From positions 1 through 8,824 of the forward strand of contig SEDG01000295.1 in NCBI GenBank assembly GCA_004295885.1: DNA of 8,824 nucleotides, read 5' to 3'. Positions 1 through 6,708 of this stretch are shown one piece after another. The notes under the pieces are model-generated. The model saw only the letters and a list, made by a program, of their open reading frames with translations. It ran no database searches and was not told where the DNA came from. A program made the translations under genes and the position numbers. Position 1 is the first letter of the stretch, and each line of letters begins with the position of its first letter. This stretch comes from Pedobacter sp. (GTDB lineage Bacteria; Bacteroidota; Bacteroidia; Sphingobacteriales; Sphingobacteriaceae).

Positions 1-20
1 TAACAAAAATCTAATTAAAC

Positions 21-1553
21 ATGGCTGGAGGAAAAGAAACGACAAGGCAGAAGATGATCAATATGATGTATCTGGTATTGCTTGCAATGCTTGCGTTGAA
101 TGTTTCAGATACAATCTTAAATGCTTTTAAAAATATTAATGATAGTTTGGATGATTCTAAAACTAATGTAAGCAATAGCTTAGATCAGGTATTTAATGCA
201 TTTAGAGATACAGAATTAAAAAATAAACCAGAAAGGGCTCAGCCTCTTTGGGATAAAGCTCAAAAGGCGAAAGCTTACGCGGATGAACTGAATAAGGATA
301 TCCTAAGGTTAAAGGAAGAATTTAAAACCGCTGGCGATGGTATCGATCCAGAAACTGGGGATTTCGTGTTAAGAGAAAATCAAGATATCGCTAGTAATAT
401 CATGATCAATAAGAAAGAAGGCGAAAAACTTAAAAATAAAATTAATGATACTAGAGCGAAGTTAATCGCTTTGTTAGATAAAAAAGATCAAGAAAACGTA
501 TCGTTTTCTTTAGAAGCCAAAGACCCAATCAAAGCTAACAACGGCAGAAAATGGGAAGAAGTTAATTTTGGAGAAGGTATTCCTTTAACTGCAGCGAATA
601 CTATCTTAACTAAAATTCAATCAGATCTTCAAAATGCTGAAGCAGAAATCGTTAAGAAAATCTTTGGTGAGTTGAACCCAACTCAAATGACTTTAGATAA
701 GTTTAAAGCAGTTGCTGTTCCATCTGGTAGCTATGTAATTCAAGGGCAACCTTACAAAGCAGAAGTATTTTTAACTGCAAGTGATTCAAAATCTAATCCA
801 TCAATTACTGTTAATGGAAGTGAATTGGCTGTAAAGGATGGAGTTGGAACCTATACAGGTGGTACTGGAAGTGTTGGTTCATTTACTTGGAAAGGTACAA
901 TTAGAGTAAAACAAGCAAACGGAGAAGTTAAAACTTATGATACAGAACCAATCACTTATCAAGTAGCTAAACCATCAGCAACTGTTTCTTCTACAAACTT
1001 AAATGTTATTTATGCGGGTATCCCAAATCCATTTTCAGTATCGGCACCGGGTTTTTCTTTAGAGAGTATCAAAGCAAGTATTTCAGGTGGCTCAATGTCT
1101 GGCGGTGCTGGTAAATTTATGGTGAATGTTCCAGGTAGTATGGTTGGGCAACAAGTAACGATAAATGTTTCTGGCAACGTGGGTGGCAAATCATTAAACT
1201 TGGGGAGCAATGCATTTAGAGTTAAGCCAATTCCTAATCCGATGGCTAGAATCTCGGGAAAAACTGGTGGAATTATTTCTGGAGCGAGAGTTCCTTCTGA
1301 AACTATTTCTGCTACTATTGATAATTTCGAATTTGATGTAAAAGTTAGAGTTACTAAATTTACTTTGGTAATTATAAAACCAAGACAAGAACCTCAGACA
1401 ATTTATTGTACTGGTGATACTTTTAGTGGTGCGGCAAAAGCAGCGATGGCTAATTTACCTTTTAACTCAAGAATAATAATTGATAATGTACAAGCTCAAA
1501 TGCCGGATGGACGTACTCCGACATTGAACTCTATGTCGTTTGTCGTAAATTAA
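21..1553 (+). CDS. gldM: GldM/PorM, type IX secretion and gliding motor protein
   Basis: GldM is an inner-membrane protein whose single N-terminal helix packs with GldL to form the proton-driven motor of T9SS and gliding, and whose long periplasmic shaft reaches the GldK/GldN ring. The 510-residue length is normal for the family. The start MAGGKETTRQKMINMMYLVL is the family signature: a short cytoplasmic tail with conserved Arg9, then one membrane helix at about residues 12-31. Next come a helical, charged periplasmic domain (about 35-215) and Gly/Ser/Val-rich beta-strand repeats to the C-terminus, matching the known helical-plus-beta-domain architecture. The ATG at 21 is chosen because the signature begins exactly there. 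The TAA at bases 1-3 could be the stop of gldL, but this cannot be confirmed. The stop lies 6 bp before gldN, so the two are co-transcribed. No frameshift or missing block is visible. Identification is very secure. Confidence 0.97.
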   Translation: MAGGKETTRQKMINMMYLVLLAMLALNVSDTILNAFKNINDSLDDSKTNVSNSLDQVFNAFRDTELKNKPERAQPLWDKAQKAKAYADELNKDILRLKEEFKTAGDGIDPETGDFVLRENQDIASNIMINKKEGEKLKNKINDTRAKLIALLDKKDQENVSFSLEAKDPIKANNGRKWEEVNFGEGIPLTAANTILTKIQSDLQNAEAEIVKKIFGELNPTQMTLDKFKAVAVPSGSYVIQGQPYKAEVFLTASDSKSNPSITVNGSELAVKDGVGTYTGGTGSVGSFTWKGTIRVKQANGEVKTYDTEPITYQVAKPSATVSSTNLNVIYAGIPNPFSVSAPGFSLESIKASISGGSMSGGAGKFMVNVPGSMVGQQVTINVSGNVGGKSLNLGSNAFRVKPIPNPMARISGKTGGIISGARVPSETISATIDNFEFDVKVRVTKFTLVIIKPRQEPQTIYCTGDTFSGAAKAAMANLPFNSRIIIDNVQAQMPDGRTPTLNSMSFVVN

Positions 1554-1559
1554 GATACC

Positions 1560-2483
1560 ATGAAAAAAATATTTTTTCTTTCTATATTAAGTTTGGCAAC
1601 TGTTCTTGCTTTTGCTCAAACACCAGGTAATCCGCCGGCAGCTAATTCAACTGTTCCAAAGAAAAAACTTCCGAAAAAAGATGGTTTTATCTTTAGAGAA
1701 GAAAATGTTGCTGATACAGTGGTTCCGTATTCTGTAGTAAACAAAGAAGATGTTTATTTTACAAAAAGAGTTTGGCGTGAGATTGATTTGCGTGATCGTG
1801 GAAATGAAATCATGTCATCTCCAAAAGTAAATTTAATAGGTGTAATCTACAAAGCACTTAACGATGGAGAACTAGATTTATATTCGCCTAATGATGAGGA
1901 TTTTCAAGGTGAGCCAATCAGTCAGAAAAAAGATGCTGCAGCAAAAACGAATGCTAACTCTGCTGTTGATAGCGCATTTTTAGGAGTTAACCCAGCTACC
2001 AATGAAGTAAACAGAGCAGATAACGAATTTTTTAAATCTCGATTCATCGCGTTAAGAATCAAGGAAGATTGGATTTTAGATATTAGAAGAGGGATTTTCG
2101 AACCTCGTATTGTTGGTGTTGCGCCAGTCATTATGCAATTGAGTTTCCCACAAGATAATAATGGTAATCCAGTAATTGATCCAGTATCTGGAAAGCCAAA
2201 AGTAGATACGTTAGGCACGCCTGCAGTTGGTTGGCTATATTTTGATGATTTGAGACATATTTTGGTTAAAACTAAGGTGGCCAATAATAACAACGACAAC
2301 TCGGGAATTAACTTTGATGATGTTTTTGTAAGAAGGTTATTCTTTAGTAATATCACTAAAGTTTCTAATACGGCTGATGAAAGATTTAAAGACTATCTGG
2401 CGAATTCAAAAGACCAGCTGTTAGAGTCAGAACGTTGGAAAAAATACATAGCAGATTTTGAACAGGGCCTCTGGGAATATTAA
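1560..2483 (+). CDS. gldN: GldN/PorN, periplasmic T9SS ring protein
   Basis: GldN is an exported protein that associates with the lipoprotein GldK (PorK) to form the periplasmic ring under the outer membrane, which the GldM shaft contacts; it is needed for T9SS secretion and gliding. The 307-residue product begins with a signal peptide, MKKIFFLSILSLATVLAFAQ, with an A-F-A cleavage motif at residues 17-19. A Pro/Lys-rich linker follows (about 21-42). The conserved core includes the segment around VWREIDLRDRGNE (about 71-83) and the C-terminal signature YIADFEQGLWEY at the very end. The ATG is 6 bp after the gldM stop, and no other start gives a complete signal peptide. The gene ends just before a palindromic repeat and a hairpin terminator, marking the end of the gld operon. 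The length is typical and nothing is missing. Confidence 0.96.
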   Translation: MKKIFFLSILSLATVLAFAQTPGNPPAANSTVPKKKLPKKDGFIFREENVADTVVPYSVVNKEDVYFTKRVWREIDLRDRGNEIMSSPKVNLIGVIYKALNDGELDLYSPNDEDFQGEPISQKKDAAAKTNANSAVDSAFLGVNPATNEVNRADNEFFKSRFIALRIKEDWILDIRRGIFEPRIVGVAPVIMQLSFPQDNNGNPVIDPVSGKPKVDTLGTPAVGWLYFDDLRHILVKTKVANNNNDNSGINFDDVFVRRLFFSNITKVSNTADERFKDYLANSKDQLLESERWKKYIADFEQGLWEY

Positions 2484-2520
2484 AAGCCCCACCCAACCCT
2501 CTCCAAAAGGAAGGGCTAAT
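2484..2520 (+). repeat. C/G-rich palindromic intergenic repeat, left copy
   Basis: Immediately after the gldN stop lies a C-rich arm, a central AAAA and a G-rich arm. The arms can pair as CCCT(C)TCC with GGAAGGG (2497-2504 with 2509-2515), a 7-bp stem with one bulged C and an AAAA loop; an outer AGCCC/GGGCT pair (2485-2489 with 2513-2517) is also possible. The composition contrasts sharply with the AT-rich surroundings. A related element in opposite orientation lies at 2591-2617. Bacteroidota genomes carry many dispersed intergenic repeats of this style (CCC...AACCCTC...AAAGG...GGGCT), so I infer it is one of these. Copy number cannot be judged from this window. It might also fold in the gldN mRNA tail. 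Confidence 0.6.
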
Positions 2521-2528
2521 AATGCATA

Positions 2529-2569
2529 AAAAAAGGAGCAGACTGTAAGTTTGCTCCTTTTTTGTTTTT
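2529..2569. terminator. Bidirectional intrinsic terminator between gldN and uvrC
   Basis: AAAAAAGGAGCA (2529-2540) pairs perfectly with TGCTCCTTTTTT (2552-2563) around an 11-nt loop, giving a 12-bp stem. On the plus strand it is followed by GTTTTT; on the minus strand the A tract becomes a U tract after the hairpin. It sits between two convergent genes, 46 bp after the gldN stop and 18 bp beyond the uvrC stop, so it can end transcription from both sides. Confidence 0.88.
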
Positions 2570-2586
2570 ACATATAATCACACTCT

Positions 2587-3786
2587 CTATAAGCCCCCTT
2601 CAGGAGGTTGGGGGTTAAAATAATCGGCTAAAGCGATGATTTGTTTCTTATTTAGAACTTGAGCCAACTCTTCTTCCTTCGCTTCCTTAATTCTTTTAAC
2701 TGATTTGAACTTAACTAGCAATTTATCAGCAGTAGTTTTTCCAATCCCTGGGATAATTTCCAATTCTGTTTTGAGTGTGCCTTGGTCTCTTTTCTTCCTA
2801 TGAAATGTAATCCCGAAACGGTGCGCCTCATCACGCAACTGCTGGATAATTTTTAAGGTCTCCGATTTTTTATCTAAGTATAAGGGAAAACTATCACCAG
2901 GATAATATAATTCTTCTAGTCTTTTGGCAATGCCGATGACAGTTACTTTCTTGTCAATCCCTAGTTTTTTTAGACTGCTAACTGCTGATGATAATTGACC
3001 TTTACCGCCATCAATTATAATCAATTGAGGCAATGTTCCTTCTTCCTCCAACATTCGTTTATAGCGCCTATAAACCGCTTCTTCCATCGTGGCAAAATCG
3101 TTTGGACCTTCAACGGTTTTAACATTAAAATGGCGATAATCTTTCTTGCTTGGTTTAGCATCCTTAAACACTACAATTGCAGAAACTGGATATTTACCTT
3201 GAAAGTTTGAATTATCAAAACACTCTATATGCTGAGGTAATTGAGTTAATCTTAAATCTTTTTGCATCTGACTTAAAATTCGGTCTGTTCTTAAGTCTGG
3301 ATTTAGCTTTTCGTATTGATTTAGTTTCTCTTTTTTAAAGAACAAAACATTTTTTTGAGAAAGCTCGAGAAGTTTCTTTTTCTCACCAAGTTTTGGTACT
3401 ATCAATTTCAAGTTTTCATCAACCAACAAAATGGTGAATGGAACAACAATTTCCCTTGAAGTGCTTTTGAACTTAGTTCTGAATTCAGTTATGGCAATCG
3501 TTAAAAGTTCTTCATCGGTTTCATCCAAACGTTTTTTAATCTCAATGGTTTGGGTCTGAATAATGCTCCCATTCATCACCTTTAGGTAATTCACAAAAGC
3601 ATACCGCTCATCTGATGCAATACTTACCACGTCAATATTTGTAATTGCGCTATTAACAACCGTAGATTTACTTTGATATTTTTCTAAAACACCCAACTTT
3701 CGCTGGTAGGAATAAGCCAATTCAAAGTTTAAATCTTCAGATGCAGTTTTTATAACCTGATTAACACTACGGATAGGTTTTATCAT
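2587..3786 (-). CDS. uvrC: UvrC C-terminal part (UVR, endonuclease and HhH domains), split from its N-terminus
   Basis: This frame encodes the rear two-thirds of excinuclease subunit C, which makes the dual incisions in UvrABC nucleotide excision repair. Fragment residues about 13-42 (TASEDLNFELAYSYQRKL region) are the UVR motif that contacts UvrB. The RNase H-like 5'-incision domain is intact, with Asp191 in IECFDNSN, Asp259 in IIIDGGKGQL and His329 in ITFHRKKR matching the catalytic D/D/H set. Helix-hairpin-helix motifs (PGIGKTTADKLLVKF) occupy about 345-390. The homology starts only at the UVR region, so the ATG at 3786 is an internal Met created near a frameshift, not the native start. 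It overlaps the stop of the N-terminal fragment by 20 bp, so reinitiation is conceivable but unproven. About 100 residues normally lying before the UVR motif are missing. The C-terminal tail NPQPPEGGL is encoded by an intergenic repeat. Confidence 0.93.
   Translation of the reverse strand: MIKPIRSVNQVIKTASEDLNFELAYSYQRKLGVLEKYQSKSTVVNSAITNIDVVSIASDERYAFVNYLKVMNGSIIQTQTIEIKKRLDETDEELLTIAITEFRTKFKSTSREIVVPFTILLVDENLKLIVPKLGEKKKLLELSQKNVLFFKKEKLNQYEKLNPDLRTDRILSQMQKDLRLTQLPQHIECFDNSNFQGKYPVSAIVVFKDAKPSKKDYRHFNVKTVEGPNDFATMEEAVYRRYKRMLEEEGTLPQLIIIDGGKGQLSSAVSSLKKLGIDKKVTVIGIAKRLEELYYPGDSFPLYLDKKSETLKIIQQLRDEAHRFGITFHRKKRDQGTLKTELEIIPGIGKTTADKLLVKFKSVKRIKEAKEEELAQVLNKKQIIALADYFNPQPPEGGL
2591..2617 (-). 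repeat. C/G-rich palindromic repeat, right copy, read through by uvrC
   Basis: Read on the minus strand this is AACCCCCAACCTCCTGAAGG followed by GGGCTT. It has the same layout as the copy at 2484-2520 (C-rich arm, short A-containing centre, G-rich arm ending in GGGCT) but in inverted orientation. It can form a short hairpin (CCCC with GG(A)GG around a TTCA loop on the plus strand). It lies inside the uvrC frame and encodes the last residues, Pro-Gln-Pro-Pro-Glu-Gly-Gly-Leu, before the TAG at 2587-2589. The element family is inferred from resemblance to dispersed Bacteroidota repeats. Confidence 0.55.
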
Positions 3787-4078
3787 CTTTCAACATGATA
3801 TTGTAGCGAGGCTGATGTTTCTTAATCAGGCTGTTCTCCAGTAACCAAGCATCAATCTCTGTATCAACTATTGTAAAACTTATTCTTCTGATTTTAGAAA
3901 CAAGAACACGCGTTTTCCCATTAAACTGGCTGTCCTGATTAAAATAAGAGCCAACTCTGTTCCGTAAATCTTTCGCCTTGCCTATGTATATCAGCAAATC
4001 ATCCGAATCGTAGTATTGGTAAACACCAGGTTTATGCGGAATATCAGCTAATGCCTTTTTATAATCGAAACTGCTCAT
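3767..4078 (-). CDS. uvrC: UvrC N-terminal fragment (GIY-YIG nuclease domain), truncated by frameshift
   Basis: This is the true start of uvrC: MSSFDYKKALADIPHKPGVY is the usual opening. The complete GIY-YIG 3'-incision nuclease domain follows, with GVY at 18-20, YIGKAKDLRNRV at 31-42 (catalytic Tyr and Arg region), and the Glu-containing helix DTEIDAWLLENSLIKKHQPR at 72-91. The frame reaches the conserved LKDDKTYP (96-103) and then hits a TAG. Intact UvrC continues here with about 100 more residues, including four cysteines that bind an Fe-S cluster in E. coli, before the UVR motif. That stretch is absent from the window in every frame, and homology resumes at once in another frame (2587-3786). 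The gene is thus deleted and frameshifted, not merely shifted. It starts 51 bp after the PBP gene and was probably transcribed with it. As it stands, no full-length UvrC can be made. Confidence 0.92.
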   Translation of the reverse strand: MSSFDYKKALADIPHKPGVYQYYDSDDLLIYIGKAKDLRNRVGSYFNQDSQFNGKTRVLVSKIRRISFTIVDTEIDAWLLENSLIKKHQPRYNIMLKDDKTYP

Positions 4079-4129
4079 TTAGACTACAAATCTATTGAAA
4101 AAATGTTGAGCCCTTTAAGGGAATAGGTT

Positions 4130-6355
4130 TTAAAAACCCAATTTTTTGTCAAGTTCTGTGGTTCCCTGCTCTTGTTGAAGGTATTGATTACAATCATAAA
4201 CAATTGACACACCACTTTTCGGAGGTTCAAAATCAGCTTTGCTAATTTTGAACCTCGGATTTGCATAAACTCGTTTCATAAAGCCCGCATAAATTGGCAG
4301 GGCGGAATTTGCTCCTTCACCATCCCTAGTGCTGGTAAAATGAAACGCTCTATCCTCGCAACCTGTCCAAACACCAGCTACTAAATCTGGCGTAATTGCC
4401 ATGAACCAACCATCAGAATTGTTTTGCGTTGTGCCTGTTTTTCCGCCTGTTGGTGCATTTACACCATACTTATAACTTAGTCTTGAGCCGGTACCTCCAG
4501 TAATTACCCCCTTCAACATTCTGGTCATTACATAAGCAACTTCCTCATTCATGACAACTTTAATAACAGGTTTGCTGTCATATAAGACCACGCCATTCTT
4601 ATCTTCAATTTTTAAAATATAAGTAGGCTGTGTCCATGCACCTCTATTTGCAAAAACCCCGTAAGCACCAACCATGTCAAAAATGGATGCATCAAAAGAG
4701 CCCAAACATATGGACGGTACAATGGGCACATCAGAAGTAATACCCATTTTTTTAATTTGAGTAGCCACAGCTGTAGGCCCAACTTGTTGCATTAAGTAGG
4801 CGGCAATATAATTCTGAGAATAAGCCAGTGCTTTTTGTAGGGTGATAGAACCAGGTAAAGTTCCTGACGAACGTGGTGTCCAATCTTCGCTACCAGGATT
4901 GGAAATGGTAACTGGAACGTTAGGAACAGTTAGGCAAGGAGATATTCCATTTTCTACAGCAACAGTATAAGTGAAAGGCTTAGCTGTTGAACCCACTTGA
5001 CGTGTTCCCATTTTAACTTGGTCGTATTTGAAATGTTCGAAGTTTATGCCACCTACCCAAGCTTTAATGTAGCCTGTTTTTGGGTCCATCGCCATCATCG
5101 CATTGCGCAACAATAGTTTATAGTATTTAACAGAGTCGATGGGTTTCATCAACGTGTCTATATTTCCTTTCCAAGTAAAAATGGAAAGCATACTTTTTGT
5201 ATTAAAATCTTCTTTAATTTCTTCGTCAGTTTTACCTTCTAATTTTAAAGCTTTGTAACGATCTGAGCGTTTTACGCCCTGCTCAATCTGTAGCTCCATT
5301 CCTTTAAAGGGGTTACGGCCTTTCCAACTTCTGGCAAATTGTGCTTGAAGAATTTTCATGTACTCTTTTTGAGCCTCTTCCGCGTACACCTGCATGTCAT
5401 AATTAATGGTGGTGGTGATTTTCAAACCGTCTCTATCTAAATCATAAGGCACTCCATTTTTAGTTATCGAGCGTTCTTCTAAGATCTTCTTCACTTCAGA
5501 TTTTAAAACAGACCTAAAATAAGGCGCAATTCCTTCATTAGTTGTTGCGGCATTAAAGTGTAAGTCTAAAGGTTTGTCTTTTACAGCATCGAAATCTGCT
5601 TGTGTTAACAATTCTGCCTTAACCATTAATGCCATCACAGTATTACGTCTTGCTAATGCCCTTGCAGGATTTCTAGTAGGCGAATATCTTGTTACACCTT
5701 TTTGAATCGCAACCAAAACTGCAGCTTGAGGCACTGTTAATTTATCTGGTGTTGTATTAAAATATACTCTGGCGGCAGATTTAATTCCGTATGCTTGATT
5801 CCCAAAATCAACCGTGTTTAAATACATGGTGATGATTTCTTCCTTAGTATAATTTCTTTCCAGTTTTACTGCAATTACCCACTCTTGAAACTTTTGAATA
5901 ACTCTTTTTAAGTAATTTTTTTGCCTTCCTTCATCAGAAAATAGGTTTAGCGCCAATTGTTGCGTTATCGTACTTCCACCTTGTTTTTTGCCAATTAAGA
6001 TATAAGCAAAAATGGTAAAGGTTCTTTTAAAATCTATTCCAGAATGTGAAAGGAAACGAACATCTTCAGTCGCAATTAACGCATTGATTACATTCGGTGA
6101 GATTTGACTGTAATTCACATTAGATCGATTTTTAACAAAATAGGTTCCTAAAACTTTTCCATCTTCTGAAAAGATTTCGGTTGCCTCATTGCTTTTTGGG
6201 TGCTCAATTGCTCTGAAAGATGGAATTTCGCCAAAAAGACCGAAGCCTATCAAAACAATAAATAAGGCAAAAAGTACCAGTCCGCCGATAAGCAATTTCC
6301 AAAGTCTACGGTTATATTTCTTAATATCTTCTTGTGATAGGGGTTGTTTGCGCAT
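4130..6355 (-). CDS. mrcA: Class A penicillin-binding protein 1A (glycosyltransferase/transpeptidase)
   Basis: This bifunctional peptidoglycan synthase polymerises lipid II and cross-links the glycan strands in the periplasm. The 741-residue protein has a basic cytoplasmic tail and one membrane anchor (about 19-41). The GT51 domain follows, with catalytic Glu97 in ATEDVRF, GGSTITQQLALNLF at 126-139, and the KEEIITMYLN helix at 171-180. After a linker region (about 310-415) comes the transpeptidase domain, with nucleophile Ser456 in the SxxK motif (GSTAKPF), SQN at 513-515 and KTGTT at 639-643. All catalytic motifs are present and the length is typical, so the gene is intact. The ATG at 6355 is 5 bp after the sprE stop, implying co-transcription, and uvrC follows 51 bp downstream. 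The class assignment is secure; the symbol follows the E. coli PBP1A usage, and paralogue identity within this genome is not determinable. Confidence 0.95.
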   Translation of the reverse strand: MRKQPLSQEDIKKYNRRLWKLLIGGLVLFALFIVLIGFGLFGEIPSFRAIEHPKSNEATEIFSEDGKVLGTYFVKNRSNVNYSQISPNVINALIATEDVRFLSHSGIDFKRTFTIFAYILIGKKQGGSTITQQLALNLFSDEGRQKNYLKRVIQKFQEWVIAVKLERNYTKEEIITMYLNTVDFGNQAYGIKSAARVYFNTTPDKLTVPQAAVLVAIQKGVTRYSPTRNPARALARRNTVMALMVKAELLTQADFDAVKDKPLDLHFNAATTNEGIAPYFRSVLKSEVKKILEERSITKNGVPYDLDRDGLKITTTINYDMQVYAEEAQKEYMKILQAQFARSWKGRNPFKGMELQIEQGVKRSDRYKALKLEGKTDEEIKEDFNTKSMLSIFTWKGNIDTLMKPIDSVKYYKLLLRNAMMAMDPKTGYIKAWVGGINFEHFKYDQVKMGTRQVGSTAKPFTYTVAVENGISPCLTVPNVPVTISNPGSEDWTPRSSGTLPGSITLQKALAYSQNYIAAYLMQQVGPTAVATQIKKMGITSDVPIVPSICLGSFDASIFDMVGAYGVFANRGAWTQPTYILKIEDKNGVVLYDSKPVIKVVMNEEVAYVMTRMLKGVITGGTGSRLSYKYGVNAPTGGKTGTTQNNSDGWFMAITPDLVAGVWTGCEDRAFHFTSTRDGEGANSALPIYAGFMKRVYANPRFKISKADFEPPKSGVSIVYDCNQYLQQEQGTTELDKKLGF

Positions 6356-6360
6356 TTGTA

Positions 6361-6708
6361 TTAATAATTAATCTTGAAAAACTGAAGATATCTATTTAAT
6401 GTTTCTCTGTTTTTTATTTTATCGAAGTTCTCTTTGGTAATATAAAAGCCTTTATAAGTACTGGCAGGAACTTTCATAATTCTAGTCAATTGAGTTGTGA
6501 TGCCTTCAGCATAAGTTTTTACTTCACTCAACGTATTAAAATTTCCAACATATATAAGTTGGTCGTCTTGTAATTCTTGTAATTGATGTTTTAGTCCAGT
6601 GCCAGAATAATTTCCTCTATTAAACTGTCCAACTCCAAAACGAGATGAACTTACACTTAAGCTCATGTCATTTACAGCAATTACATAATAGTAAATATTT
6701 AAAGGCAA
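6361..6708 (-). CDS. sprE: SprE/PorW C-terminal domain fragment, out of frame with the main part
   Basis: This short frame holds the conserved C-terminal domain of the SprE/PorW lipoprotein: YYYVIAVNDMSLSVSSSRFG, then a GQFNRGNYSG segment, QLIYVGNF, MKVPAST and a closing LNRYLQFFKINY. As I know them, SprE-like proteins end in exactly this module, after a Pro/Lys-rich linker. Only TTG is available as a start (6708) and it has no recognisable ribosome-binding context. The homologous part begins around Tyr6, so this is a fragment of the upstream gene rather than an independent protein. It overlaps the main sprE frame by 41 bp in a different frame. The alternation of strands and helices around LIYVGNF resembles a SPOR-like fold, but this is only an impression. 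The gene ends 5 bp before the PBP1A start. A separate small protein is the less likely reading. Confidence 0.82.
   Translation of the reverse strand: MPLNIYYYVIAVNDMSLSVSSSRFGVGQFNRGNYSGTGLKHQLQELQDDQLIYVGNFNTLSEVKTYAEGITTQLTRIMKVPASTYKGFYITKENFDKIKNRETLNRYLQFFKINY

Noticed and set aside
1010..1388. Two short minus-strand open frames inside gldM
   Set aside because: They are low-complexity antisense translations of the Gly/Ser/Val-rich gldM beta repeats with no independent start signals.
1922..2356. 144-codon minus-strand open frame inside gldN
   Set aside because: It is antisense to a fully conserved gene and its translation resembles no protein family; a shadow frame.
2995..3210. 71-codon plus-strand open frame inside uvrC
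   Set aside because: It is antisense to the conserved endonuclease domain with no family resemblance.
3767..3786. Programmed ribosomal frameshift joining the two uvrC frames
   Set aside because: A shift at GATGATAAAACC would join the frames but could not supply the roughly 100 residues missing before the UVR motif, and no stimulatory stem is apparent downstream.
4087..4094. Bacteroidota -7 promoter box (TAGATTTG on the minus strand) ahead of uvrC
   Set aside because: It matches TAnnTTTG, but no TTTG-type -33 element lies at the usual spacing and the start site would leave almost no leader before the ATG at 4078; probably chance in AT-rich DNA.
4109..4121. Small palindrome CCCTTTAAGGG between the PBP1A gene and uvrC as a terminator
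   Set aside because: The stem is only three to five bases with an impossibly small or weak loop and no adjoining U tract; the 51-bp gap otherwise looks like a normal operon spacer.
4084..4266. 60-codon minus-strand open frame overlapping the 3' end of the PBP1A gene
   Set aside because: It lies mostly in an alternative frame of the conserved PBP C-terminus and shows no recognisable protein features.
6189..6371. 60-codon plus-strand open frame over the start of the PBP1A gene
   Set aside because: It is antisense to the membrane anchor and N-terminus of the PBP, with no support as a gene.
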